Origin: an uncultured Dehalococcoidia bacterium
GTDB lineage: Bacteria > Chloroflexota > Dehalococcoidia > Lucifugimonadales > Lucifugimonadaceae
Direction: 5' to 3'
DNA length: 64,000 bases
Assembly: GCA_951812795.1 (NCBI GenBank)
Contig: OX638325.1
Location: 186,001 to 250,000, forward strand
A model generated the notes under the pieces. The model did no database searches, was not told the origin of the DNA, and saw only the letters and a list, made by a program, of their open reading frames with translations. Both the position numbers and the translations under genes were made by a program. Of the stretch, positions 1-8,306 are shown in pieces (within the stretch, counting starts at the first letter, position 1; every line of letters starts with the position of its first letter).

Positions 1-2
1 AT

Positions 3-653
3 ATTGACGGTCAATCACGACCGCGCGCCGGTACGAATGCCCCACAAAATGTCGTATCTGGGTCCTACGACCGCGAACGGCCCGTTCGAGTAATTTCTGC
101 ACCCCAGTACGATGCATTCGACGACGATGCGAAGTCGAAGTTTTTCGCAACGGCATTCACGATCAGCAACCTAACCGACCGCCAAGGCGCCAGATTGGAC
201 GGTACGTCGATTCCCGCGATCGATGGCAAGCACGATATTGTGTCGGATCCCGCGTACATGGGTGCAATCCAAGTTCCATCGGATTGCAAACCGATCGTGC
301 TGTTGGCCGATCGTCAACCGACGGGAGGATACGCAAAGATCGCTTCGGTTATTGGCCCCGATTTGCCGAAAGTGGTCCAACGCACGCCCGGCTCTGAGAT
401 TGCGTTTGAACTCGTCGGTATCGAGGAGGCCCAAGAATTGGCGCGTGGATTCCAGAAATCGATCTACCGAGCACCATTGGTCAAACCGGCAAGAATTTTC
501 TCCTCGGATCTCGAAGTCGGTGGCAAAACCTACAATGTTCAGATAGTGCGTCCAACGACAATTGAGGAAGCGATGGTTGCCGACGGCATCATCTATGCCG
601 ACATCCGCGACCACGCGGAGGTCGCAGTAACGGTTGAAGGGTCGCACGAATAA
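3..653 (+). CDS. pxpC: 5-oxoprolinase subunit C / biotin-dependent carboxyltransferase (KipA-PxpC family), 5' truncated by window edge
   Basis: The reading frame is open from the first bases of the window, so the start lies outside it. About 216 residues remain. The C-terminal part has the family pattern: a VRVISAPQYD stretch, then DRQGARLDG, a VPSD segment and LLADRQPTGGYAKIASVI, as in KipA/PxpC and allophanate hydrolase subunit 2. Known members act with PxpA/PxpB in ATP-dependent 5-oxoproline cleavage, or as the carboxyltransferase half of urea amidolyase. PxpA and PxpB would be expected upstream, outside the window. It lies 82 bp before genes for decarboxylase subunits that also work on biotin, so a role in that biotin enzyme is possible but only inferred. 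Confidence 0.85.
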   Translation: MDGQSRPRAGTNAPQNVVSGSYDRERPVRVISAPQYDAFDDDAKSKFFATAFTISNLTDRQGARLDGTSIPAIDGKHDIVSDPAYMGAIQVPSDCKPIVLLADRQPTGGYAKIASVIGPDLPKVVQRTPGSEIAFELVGIEEAQELARGFQKSIYRAPLVKPARIFSSDLEVGGKTYNVQIVRPTTIEEAMVADGIIYADIRDHAEVAVTVEGSHE

Positions 654-735
654 ACGGGCGAGATGAATGGCACCCACCATTAGGTGTTCTCGCGATTACA
701 GAAATGACCGAAACGCATAGCACGCGGAAATTGAA

Positions 736-1146
736 TTGGATTTCGAACCGATAATCGACGGGCTGTATGTCAGCGGCATCGGAATGGGTATGACGAGCGC
801 GGTCCTCGTCATTTTGGCGTTGTCAGTGCGCGGCATGGCGTTGTTCGACGCCTATTCGAAGCGGCGTGCGGCGGCGAAAATAGCAAGCGATGATATCGAT
901 ACTGAACCAGCCGACGATTCCGAGTCGTCAACCGCAGACGATCCTGATGAATCCGGGGCAGCTCGCGCGGCCGCGATAGCCGTCGCGATCGCGCTCTCGC
1001 AACGAGCCGAAACGACCGCCATGGCATCGAATGCAACTGCGAAGAGTATCGAAGTCGGTAAATCGTTCGACGCATGGTTGACCGAAGGTAGAGCTAGGCA
1101 ACGCTCAAACCGCGGCGTAGCGCGAGTCAGTAAGGCGTGGAAATGA
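736..1146 (+). CDS. Oxaloacetate/methylmalonyl-CoA decarboxylase gamma-like subunit
   Basis: A 136-residue protein with one N-terminal membrane segment (about residues 10-33: GIGMGMTSAVLVILALSVRG), then an acidic Ser/Asp/Glu-rich linker and a low-complexity Ala/Arg-rich tail. This is the architecture of OadG/MmdD-type gamma subunits, which anchor the soluble carboxyltransferase to the Na+-pumping beta subunit. Sequence recognition is weak, so the call leans on position: it is followed at once by a biotin carrier gene and a beta subunit. The start is TTG; no strong ribosome site is visible and an internal start is possible. Its TGA overlaps the next ATG (ATGA). Confidence 0.65.
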   Translation: MDFEPIIDGLYVSGIGMGMTSAVLVILALSVRGMALFDAYSKRRAAAKIASDDIDTEPADDSESSTADDPDESGAARAAAIAVAIALSQRAETTAMASNATAKSIEVGKSFDAWLTEGRARQRSNRGVARVSKAWK

Positions 1147-1592
1147 CGAACCGATACCGCATCACAGTGCAAGGTGTCACCTACGATGTCGAGGTCGGAG
1201 ACATCTCGTCGTCGCCAGTCGAAGTGACCGTAGACGGTGTTGGTTACGGAGTCGAGATCCCCGAAGCGCCTGATTCCCAATCGCCATCAGCGCGTCCATC
1301 GCGCGCTGAGCCAAGACCTACACCTCGTCGTCGCCCGGCAGAGCGGTCTCGACCGTCGATGTCGGGAGCTTCTGATTCCGAAGATGTTATTCGTGCACCG
1401 ATGCCGGGTCGGATCGTGCGTGTGAATGTTGCAACTGGCGACTCTGTCGCGCAAGGACAGGCGATCGCGGTACTCGAATCGATGAAGATGGAGAACACTA
1501 TCGCGGCCCCGAGGGACGGAGTTGTATCGCAAGTTCACGTTTCGGCCGATGAATCGGTTCAGCATGGACAATCGCTGGTGGAGCTCGAATAA
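1143..1592 (+). CDS. Biotin carboxyl carrier (biotinyl-domain) subunit of a decarboxylase
   Basis: A 149-residue protein. The N-terminal ~40 residues form a small beta-rich domain, residues 42-80 are a Pro/Arg/Ser linker, and the C-terminal 70 residues are a biotinyl/lipoyl domain with the biotin-attachment motif ESMKMEN (Lys about 115). The protein would carry CO2 between a carboxyltransferase and the membrane decarboxylase. The ATG at 1143 is preferred over the in-frame GTG at 1137 because it forms the usual 4-base ATGA overlap with the gamma gene. The alpha (carboxyltransferase) subunit expected in this complex is not in the window. Confidence 0.9.
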   Translation: MTNRYRITVQGVTYDVEVGDISSSPVEVTVDGVGYGVEIPEAPDSQSPSARPSRAEPRPTPRRRPAERSRPSMSGASDSEDVIRAPMPGRIVRVNVATGDSVAQGQAIAVLESMKMENTIAAPRDGVVSQVHVSADESVQHGQSLVELE

Positions 1593-1595
1593 GTT

Positions 1596-2801
1596 ATGTC
1601 CGGCGATGGCGTGCTAGACCAAATTTTCGTCGGTTTCGAAGCTATCGGTGAAGATCCTCGCATCGTCGCGATGTGGGTTATCGCCGCCGCACTCCTCTAC
1701 GTCGGTGTCGCCAAGCGCAAGGAACCATTGCTACTGGTTCCGATTTCGATGGGTATTCTCTTCGCAAATCTCCCGTTGGGTGAGTTCATTCGAGTAGGTG
1801 GTGAAGGCGAGCCGACTGGGGTACTGCGGACGTTCCAGACCGTCGGATTGCAGACGGACATCTTTCCCTTGCTGATCTTCTTGGGGGTGGGTGCGGCAAC
1901 AGATTTTTCGCCGATGCTGTCCAACCCGAAGACGTTGCTGTTGGGGGCCGGCGCGCAAGCAGGAGTGTTCTTCGCATTGATCGGCGCGTTGATCCTCGGT
2001 GCACTTGGATGGTTCGATTTCGGACTGCTCGAGGCGGCATCGATTGGAATAATCGGCGGTGCGGACGGTCCGACAACGATCTTCATCGCTACGCGGATGC
2101 GCGAGTTGGGACAAGCATTGCCGCACGTCGAAGTGCGTGACATTGTTGGTGCGACTGCGGTCGCGGCGTATTCGTATATGGCGCTAGTTCCAATAATCCA
2201 GCCTCCGTTGATCAAACTATTGACAACGAAAAACGAGCGTCAGATACGCATGGATTATCCAACCGAATCGGTATCGCGTAGGTCGTTGATCATCTTCCCC
2301 ATATTGACCACCCTAGTCGTCAGCGTCTTGGTACCGTCGGCCTCGCCATTGATTGGCATGCTGATGCTAGGCAATTTAATCAAAGTGTCCGGCGTCGTCC
2401 CTCGACTCGCGGATGTATCCGAAAATTCATTGATGAACGCAACGATTGTTATTCTCGGATTGTCAGTTGGTGCGACCATGCCGGGCTCAATCTTCCTGCA
2501 ACCCGAAACGCTCGGTATATTCGTTCTGGGGTTATTCGCTTTTGCGACGGCGACGATTACCGGTGTGCTTCTAGCGAAGTTGATGAATTTGGTTTCGAAA
2601 AGCAAAGTTAATCCGATGATCGGGGCCGCCGGCGTTTCGGCGGTGCCGATGGCCGCGCGGGTTGTCCAGAACATGGGTCAGGACGAAGACCCTGACAACT
2701 ACCTCTTGATGCACGCGATGGGCCCGAACGTCGCAGGCGTCATCGGCACCGCGACCGTTGCTGGTGTTCTAATCGCAGTTGTCCCGTCTCTCCTTGGTTG
2801 A
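1596..2801 (+). CDS. oadB: Sodium-translocating decarboxylase beta subunit (OadB/MmdB/GcdB family)
   Basis: 401 residues, highly hydrophobic with many membrane segments. It has the diagnostic conserved stretches GGADGPTTIFIATRM (about residue 150) and SAVPMAARVVQNMGQ followed by an MHAMGPNVAGVIG segment near the C terminus, which in known beta subunits surround the Na+ and carboxybiotin sites. The subunit decarboxylates carboxybiotin and exports Na+ across the inner membrane. It starts 3 bases after the biotin carrier stop, so gamma, carrier and beta form one transcription unit. Whether the substrate is oxaloacetate, methylmalonyl-CoA or another acid cannot be told without the alpha subunit. 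Confidence 0.93.
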   Translation: MSGDGVLDQIFVGFEAIGEDPRIVAMWVIAAALLYVGVAKRKEPLLLVPISMGILFANLPLGEFIRVGGEGEPTGVLRTFQTVGLQTDIFPLLIFLGVGAATDFSPMLSNPKTLLLGAGAQAGVFFALIGALILGALGWFDFGLLEAASIGIIGGADGPTTIFIATRMRELGQALPHVEVRDIVGATAVAAYSYMALVPIIQPPLIKLLTTKNERQIRMDYPTESVSRRSLIIFPILTTLVVSVLVPSASPLIGMLMLGNLIKVSGVVPRLADVSENSLMNATIVILGLSVGATMPGSIFLQPETLGIFVLGLFAFATATITGVLLAKLMNLVSKSKVNPMIGAAGVSAVPMAARVVQNMGQDEDPDNYLLMHAMGPNVAGVIGTATVAGVLIAVVPSLLG

Positions 2802-2891
2802 ATAGATTGCCGCCTGAACACACTGCGCGTGTAATATCGATTTTCGTAAGCGATTGCCCAAACTAAACCGCTGTTCCACGGAGAATCAACA

Positions 2892-3803
2892 ATGCCTGAC
2901 CTCACGATGCGAGGGGTTTACCCGATACTTTCGACGCCGTTTGATCAAAACGGAAACATCGTCTTTGACGATCTGGAGAACCAAGTCGATTGGATCGTTG
3001 ATCAAGGCGTCGATGGAGTTGGAATCGCGATGGCGAGCGAAGTCTTCAAGTTCACCGAACAGGAGCGGGACGCAGTTCTGAGATCGGTGGTCGACACTGC
3101 TAGCGGCCGCGTAAAGGTGGTGATGAATACCGGCGCTGAGGGTACGGATGCGACAATCTACTACTCCAAGAGAGCAGAGGAGTTAGGCGCTGATGCGTTG
3201 ATGATCCGTCCGACAAGTTACATCCCTACGACCGCTGCGGAGCACATCGAGTTCTTCGTCCGCATCGCGGATTCAGTCGGAATTCCGATATTCCTGCAGG
3301 ACCAGAGCACTGCGCAAGTTCCTCCCGCGATGGCTGTCGCCTGTGCGCGGCGTCACGAAAACCTTTGCTACATCAAGGTCGAAACGCCGCCTACAATCCC
3401 TCGCATGGCGGAAGCACAGAGCCTAACCATTGACGGTACCGACCTCGTGCTGTTCGGGGGAATGGGTGGCGCGTTCTTCTTGGAGGAATTGCGACGAGGG
3501 TCGGTTGGAACCATGCCTGGATCAACGCTGCCCGACAAGTTCGTTCAGATTTTGGAACTATGGGAATCGGGTGACCAGGCAGGGGCGCATGATGCGTTCG
3601 ACAGGTACGCATCCATCATCCGAACTTTGGCACAAGGTCAAGGCTTGGCGAACTGGATCTACAAACACATAATGTGGCGCCGCGGTGTTTTCAGCCGAGA
3701 CGGCATTTATGCCCGAGGTCCTTCACTGAGGCCCGACGCGGCGCACTTGCGAGAGGTCGATGACTTGCTCGACCGTGTTGGCTTGCTCGAAGTTACCGGT
3801 TAG
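2892..3803 (+). CDS. DapA/NanA-family (dihydrodipicolinate synthase-like) aldolase or lyase
   Basis: 303 residues with the TIM-barrel pattern of the DHDPS/N-acetylneuraminate lyase family: an N-terminal GVYPILSTPFD, a central (beta/alpha) core, and the Schiff-base lysine in CYIKVET (Lys about 162). The tyrosine that normally precedes the lysine by about 28 residues (ILYNVP in DapA) is replaced: here the text is IPIFLQDQST with Gln. The DapA GTTGE signature is also missing (AMASEVFKFT instead). It is therefore unlikely to be the lysine-pathway enzyme and more likely an aldolase or dehydratase acting on a sugar acid or other 2-oxo acid. It stands 90 bp after oadB and upstream of an exporter. 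Confidence 0.85.
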   Translation: MPDLTMRGVYPILSTPFDQNGNIVFDDLENQVDWIVDQGVDGVGIAMASEVFKFTEQERDAVLRSVVDTASGRVKVVMNTGAEGTDATIYYSKRAEELGADALMIRPTSYIPTTAAEHIEFFVRIADSVGIPIFLQDQSTAQVPPAMAVACARRHENLCYIKVETPPTIPRMAEAQSLTIDGTDLVLFGGMGGAFFLEELRRGSVGTMPGSTLPDKFVQILELWESGDQAGAHDAFDRYASIIRTLAQGQGLANWIYKHIMWRRGVFSRDGIYARGPSLRPDAAHLREVDDLLDRVGLLEVTG

Positions 3804-3817
3804 CTTGCGAAGCAAGC
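3803..3817 (+). terminator. Short hairpin at the end of the DapA-like gene
   Basis: A GCTTGC-GAA-GCAAGC hairpin starts at the last base of the stop codon. There is no U-tract behind it, so intrinsic termination is only possible, not shown. Confidence 0.25.
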
Positions 3818-3975
3818 GTCGAAAAGTTGAGGCATTCTCCCAAAAACAGATCACGATGCCTAAACGGCTTCGATTGCACCGTTGAGGCGACTGAAGAAAT
3901 CGCCGTCGGAAACTGTCGACGCCATGTCGCGTCGAATCAAACTACACACGAAAACAGTCAGCTTCGGGAGTCACG

Positions 3976-4830
3976 ATGGAAGTGATTCTCGGCACGACCA
4001 CCGATTTCCCAGTATGGGAGTTGGCTTTGATGGCCGCTATTTCGCTCGCCGTAGGATTGACCGGCGGCATCGTTGGCATCGCGCTGGGGGTGATTCGTCT
4101 CCCGATGTTGACATTGTTCGGCGTCGACCCGTTGATCGCGGCCGGAACAAATCTCATGATCAGCGTTATGGGATCTACCGTAGGCACGCTTGAGGCAGCT
4201 TTCGATCATCGCGTCGCACCGACCGTAGTGTTGGCTATGGGCGGTCCCGCCATGGTGGGGGCATTTATCGGCGGTTATTTCGCCAACGTGGTGCCGATCT
4301 GGATACTGTTGACCGCAGTTACGCTGCTGATGGGTTGGTCGGCGTTGTTCCTAATCGCTTGGTCGGTGCGCATCGTTCGAATTCGCCGGCGGTATCCGGC
4401 AGCTCGCCTACGGAAAGCCATGACGGGTGGTGGGAACGAAGACGAAATGCATCTTGACGCAAAACAGATCAGTCGGGAAGGCGCCGCTGGATTCACGATC
4501 GGTTTGATCGGTGGCGCGGTTGGTTTGGTTCTCGGAGTTTTGAGGATGCCGGCATTGTTGGCGATGAAGATGGACCCCCACAAAGCGGCAGGGACTAATC
4601 TGGCGATCACGGTGTTCGTCGGCATTTCCGGTTTCGTCGGTCACCTGTTACGGGGAAGTGTGGATTGGCACCTTATCGCGATCGTTGGGTTGCCCGGTGT
4701 GTTGGGAATGTTTATCGGCACGCGCATGGCTAACCGATTTGACGCCCCAGGATTGAGGCTTGTGGTCGGCGTCGTGTTGTTGCTCGTTGCACCGGCGGTC
4801 CTGTTCGGTGCTTTTCGCAACATAAACTGA
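3976..4830 (+). CDS. TauE/SafE (TSUP) family anion exporter
   Basis: 284 residues, predominantly hydrophobic, with two homologous halves each carrying the TauE/SafE pattern: GGIVGIALGVIRLPMLTLFG with AAGTNL in the first, and GGAVGLVLGVLRMPALL with KAAGTNLAI in the second. A hydrophilic loop at about residues 135-165 separates the halves. Family members export sulfite, sulfoacetate or related organic anions through the inner membrane. It lies 16 bp before prpB, so it may move a substrate or product of the downstream acid-degrading enzymes; this is inference from position. Confidence 0.88.
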   Translation: MEVILGTTTDFPVWELALMAAISLAVGLTGGIVGIALGVIRLPMLTLFGVDPLIAAGTNLMISVMGSTVGTLEAAFDHRVAPTVVLAMGGPAMVGAFIGGYFANVVPIWILLTAVTLLMGWSALFLIAWSVRIVRIRRRYPAARLRKAMTGGGNEDEMHLDAKQISREGAAGFTIGLIGGAVGLVLGVLRMPALLAMKMDPHKAAGTNLAITVFVGISGFVGHLLRGSVDWHLIAIVGLPGVLGMFIGTRMANRFDAPGLRLVVGVVLLLVAPAVLFGAFRNIN

Positions 4831-4846
4831 CTTCAAACCAACACGA

Positions 4847-5746
4847 ATGAGACTGGACCTGATGCGGAGCAACTTCCAAGACGCGATTGCGACGGAGAAA
4901 CCGTTGCAAATTGTGGGCGTGATCAATGCGTACGCGGCGATTCAGGCTAAAAACGCGGGATTCCGCGCAATCTACATTTCGGGAAGCGGTGTCGCGACGG
5001 CATCTTATGGTCTTCCCGACCTCGGGATGACAAGCATGACCGACGTTCTGACGGATGCGCTGAGGATTACTTCAGTTTGCGACTTGCCGTTGCTCGTCGA
5101 TTGTGACACCGGGTGGGGTGCAGCGTCATCAATCGCACGAACCGTCCGCGAAATGGAACGCGCCGGTGTAGCAGCGATTCACATCGAAGACCAGGTACAA
5201 GAAAAAAGGTGCGGCCATCTTCCAGGTAAGTTGGTTGTGGATGCAGATGAGATGTGCGACCGGATAAAGGCTGCTGCCGACGCTCGGACCGATCCTGACT
5301 TCATCATCATGGCCCGTACGGATGCTTTGGCAATGGAAGGTATGGAGAGTACGTTAGATAGGTGCAGTGCGTATGTGGAAAGCGGTGCAGACGCGATATT
5401 TGCCGAGGCGGTAACGGATCTGGATCAATACCGTGCGTTTGCTACCCGCACCGGCGTTCCGATCTTGGCAAATCTTACAGAGTTCGGCAAAACGCCCCCG
5501 TTCACAATCGACGAACTGCGGAGTGCCGACGTAGCAATGGCTCTGTATCCCTTATCGGCGTTTCGCGCGATGAGCCTTGCCGCCGAGAGCGTGTACGCTG
5601 AAATCAGAGGTGCGGGCACCCAGGAAAAAATCGTCGACAAGATGCAGACGCGTGAGCAACTCTACCAAAATATCGGCTACCGCGAATACGAGCGCAAAAT
5701 AAACGAACTGTTTTCTGCTCGAGATCAATCGGAATACATCACATGA
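4847..5746 (+). CDS. prpB: 2-Methylisocitrate lyase (PrpB; isocitrate lyase/PEP mutase superfamily)
   Basis: 299 residues. It shows the family hallmarks: IYISGSGVATASYGLPDLG near residue 42, the metal-binding DCDTGWG (about 85), the catalytic loop with EKRCGHLPGK (about 123), and IMARTDA near 152. PrpB cleaves 2-methylisocitrate to pyruvate and succinate in the last step of the 2-methylcitrate cycle for propionyl-CoA. The stop overlaps the prpC start by four bases (ATGA), so the two are translationally coupled. Related enzymes (2,3-dimethylmalate lyase, oxaloacetase) share the motifs, but the prpC and prpD neighbours favour PrpB. Confidence 0.92.
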   Translation: MRLDLMRSNFQDAIATEKPLQIVGVINAYAAIQAKNAGFRAIYISGSGVATASYGLPDLGMTSMTDVLTDALRITSVCDLPLLVDCDTGWGAASSIARTVREMERAGVAAIHIEDQVQEKRCGHLPGKLVVDADEMCDRIKAAADARTDPDFIIMARTDALAMEGMESTLDRCSAYVESGADAIFAEAVTDLDQYRAFATRTGVPILANLTEFGKTPPFTIDELRSADVAMALYPLSAFRAMSLAAESVYAEIRGAGTQEKIVDKMQTREQLYQNIGYREYERKINELFSARDQSEYIT

Positions 5747-6861
5747 CCATCATCGCAAAAGGATTGGCCGGGGTCACCGTAGGCGAAACCGCCATTTCCA
5801 CTGTGGGCAAAGCCGGCGCTGGACTGACATATCGCGGTTACAGCATCCAAGATTTGGCACGGTACGTAACTTACGAAGAGGTCGCGTATCTGCTGATCTA
5901 CGGCAAGCTCCCCAATGTCTCCGAATTAGATGCATACAACGATCGATTGGCCAAACTACGTGTGTTACCTCCAGCCGTATGCGAGATGCTGGAATCGTTG
6001 CCGATGTCAACGCACCCGATGGATGTTTTGCGGACTGGTGCTTCGATGATCGGTTCGCTGGAACCTGAAGGCGAGAACGGCAGAGGAGCGGCGTATGTGG
6101 CCGACCGCCTGATTGCCAGCATGACATCGATGTTGGGTTATTGGCACCGCTACGCGCATCGAAAGCAACGTGTGGATACACAATCCGATGAAACAGGATT
6201 AGCGGGACACTTCCTCAGATTGCTAACCGACTCGCCACCGATCGAAACGGCTAGGCGCACCCTCGATGCGATCTTTGTGCTTTACGCTGAACATGAATTC
6301 AACGCCTCGACGTTCACCGGGCGAGTTGTAACCAGCACGTTAGCCGACACCTATTCCGCCGTTGTCGCGGCAATTGGTGCTCTGCGCGGACCGTTACACG
6401 GCGGTGCAAACGAGGCGGCGATGGAGTTGATCGCTTCGTTCGAAACACCACAAGAAGCAGAAAAGTCGATCAAGCACATGCTCGATGCGCGCAGATTGAT
6501 CATGGGTTTCGGTCATCGCGTTTACAAGAACGGCGACCCACGATCGGACATCGTCAAGGATTTGGCGCGTCAACTGTCGTCCGAAACCGGTAACACGATG
6601 TATTTCGACATTTCAGAAAGCATCGAAAGCGTGATGATGCGCGAGAAGAGACTGCACCCCAACCTCGATTATTACTCGGCGACCGCGTACCATTTGTGCG
6701 GGATACCAACCGTGATGTTCACCCCGTTATTTGCCGTGAGCCGAACCTCTGGTTGGGTGGCGCACGTGATCGAACAACGAGACGACAACACCTTGATTCG
6801 TCCTAACGCCGACTATACCGGGCCACCAGCGCGAAAATTCGTCGAGTTGCAAGGGCGGTAA
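5743..6861 (+). CDS. prpC: 2-Methylcitrate synthase / citrate synthase family
   Basis: 372 residues, the usual length for bacterial PrpC. The N terminus (KGLAGVTVGETAISTVG, then LTYRGYSIQDLA) is typical of the short methylcitrate synthase group. Catalytic elements are present: His in PLHGGANEAAME, His in GFGHRVYKNGDPRSD, Asp in LDYYSATAYHLCGIPT, and the FTPLFAVSRTSGW segment. It condenses propionyl-CoA with oxaloacetate. It sits between prpB and prpD with 4-base and 1-base overlaps. A true citrate synthase role cannot be excluded by sequence alone, but the operon argues for the methylcitrate cycle. Confidence 0.92.
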   Translation: MTIIAKGLAGVTVGETAISTVGKAGAGLTYRGYSIQDLARYVTYEEVAYLLIYGKLPNVSELDAYNDRLAKLRVLPPAVCEMLESLPMSTHPMDVLRTGASMIGSLEPEGENGRGAAYVADRLIASMTSMLGYWHRYAHRKQRVDTQSDETGLAGHFLRLLTDSPPIETARRTLDAIFVLYAEHEFNASTFTGRVVTSTLADTYSAVVAAIGALRGPLHGGANEAAMELIASFETPQEAEKSIKHMLDARRLIMGFGHRVYKNGDPRSDIVKDLARQLSSETGNTMYFDISESIESVMMREKRLHPNLDYYSATAYHLCGIPTVMFTPLFAVSRTSGWVAHVIEQRDDNTLIRPNADYTGPPARKFVELQGR

Positions 6862-8306
6862 TGGCGACTCGCTACGACGATCTCATTGCCGAGATTGCGA
6901 CGTACGCGTGCCTAAAAGGTGAGATAGGCACCGACGACGCCTACGACACGGCGCGATTGGCTCTGATGGACTCGGTTGGTTGCGCGCTGTTGGCGCTGGG
7001 ATTCCCGGCGTGCAGCGATTTCATCACCTCGGACGATCCATCGTCCAACTTCCCAGGTGGTGTGCCGATTCCCGGCACCGCCTACACCAAAACGGCTTCA
7101 CAAGCGGCATTTGATATCACCACCGCGATCCGATGGCTGGATTTTAACGACACGTGGTTGGCGAACGAGTGGGGACACCCTTCGGATAATTTCGGTGCGA
7201 TACTTGCCGCGTCCGACAGTTTTGCCAGGACTCGCCAAACCGGATCCCGGATGCGTGAAGTGTTTGAACTCGCAATTCGTGCCTATGAGATTCAGGGCGT
7301 ATTGGCGCTCGACAACGCATTCAACCGAGTGGGAATTGATCATGTTCTACTCGTCAAGGTTGCGTCCGCGGCAGTGGCAGCCGCAGTTATTTCCAGCGGC
7401 GACGAGGAAATCGTTGCCTCAGCGGTTTCTCACGCTTGGCTCGACGCAACTCTTCGAACGTATCGACATGCACCGAATACGAACTCCCGCAAATCTTGGG
7501 CCGCGGGTGACGCTGCGTCGCGCGGATTGACGCTCGGATCGTTCGCTGCTCGCGGGATGACCGGTGTAAAGACCGCGTTGACGGCGCCGACGTACGGATT
7601 CCAAGACGTCTGGTTTGAAGGGCGATCGGTAACGCTGCAACGTGAATTGGCATCGTATGTCGTGGAAAACGTGCTCTTCAAGGTCAAGTACCCGGCCGAG
7701 TTTCACGGTCAAACCGCAGTCGAAGCCGCAGTCGCGCTTCACCCGCAGGTCGCTCACCGTTTACCTGACGTAGAAACCGTTGAAATCAAGACCCAAGATC
7801 CGGCGATTCGAATCATCGACAAGCGGGGCACGCTAAACAACCCCGCTGATCGGGACCACTGCATCCAATACATGACCGCAGTGGCTTTGATCAAAGGAAA
7901 CGTCACCTCCGATGACTACGAGGAGGGTGTGGCTCGTGATCCGCGCATCGACAGTTTGCGCGGAAAAATGGTTGTATCTGAACGTCGGAGTTATTCGAGG
8001 GAGTATCTCGACCCCGACCGGCGATCAATCGCGAACGCAATCCAAGTGCATTTCAATGACGGCGGCAGTACCGAGGAAATCGAGGTCCGATATCCGATCG
8101 GCCATCGAACGAGGCGACCCGAAGCGATCCCTTTGCTTGGTGCGAAATTCTTGGAAAACCTGCGTTCAACTTACGGTGACGGCGATTACTCAGCACGCGT
8201 TCAAGAACTATTTCGAGTTCCGGAATCGCTCGACGAAATGCCAGTGACTGACTTCATGGACGCTTTGGGAGCGATCCGTGCCACAGAAAGGAACGCATCC
8301 AATTGA
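6861..8306 (+). CDS. prpD: 2-Methylcitrate dehydratase (MmgE/PrpD family)
   Basis: 481 residues, matching the PrpD family in length and in the N-terminal pattern (DTARLALMDSVGCALLAL), RWLDFNDTW, the central SHAWLDATLRTYRHAP and KSWAAGDAASRG segment, and a C-terminal KYPAEFHGQTAVEAA region. PrpD dehydrates 2-methylcitrate to 2-methyl-cis-aconitate without an Fe-S cluster. The ATG shares one base with the prpC TAA. With prpB and prpC it covers three steps of the cycle; the aconitase step must be supplied from elsewhere. Confidence 0.92.
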   Translation: MATRYDDLIAEIATYACLKGEIGTDDAYDTARLALMDSVGCALLALGFPACSDFITSDDPSSNFPGGVPIPGTAYTKTASQAAFDITTAIRWLDFNDTWLANEWGHPSDNFGAILAASDSFARTRQTGSRMREVFELAIRAYEIQGVLALDNAFNRVGIDHVLLVKVASAAVAAAVISSGDEEIVASAVSHAWLDATLRTYRHAPNTNSRKSWAAGDAASRGLTLGSFAARGMTGVKTALTAPTYGFQDVWFEGRSVTLQRELASYVVENVLFKVKYPAEFHGQTAVEAAVALHPQVAHRLPDVETVEIKTQDPAIRIIDKRGTLNNPADRDHCIQYMTAVALIKGNVTSDDYEEGVARDPRIDSLRGKMVVSERRSYSREYLDPDRRSIANAIQVHFNDGGSTEEIEVRYPIGHRTRRPEAIPLLGAKFLENLRSTYGDGDYSARVQELFRVPESLDEMPVTDFMDALGAIRATERNASN

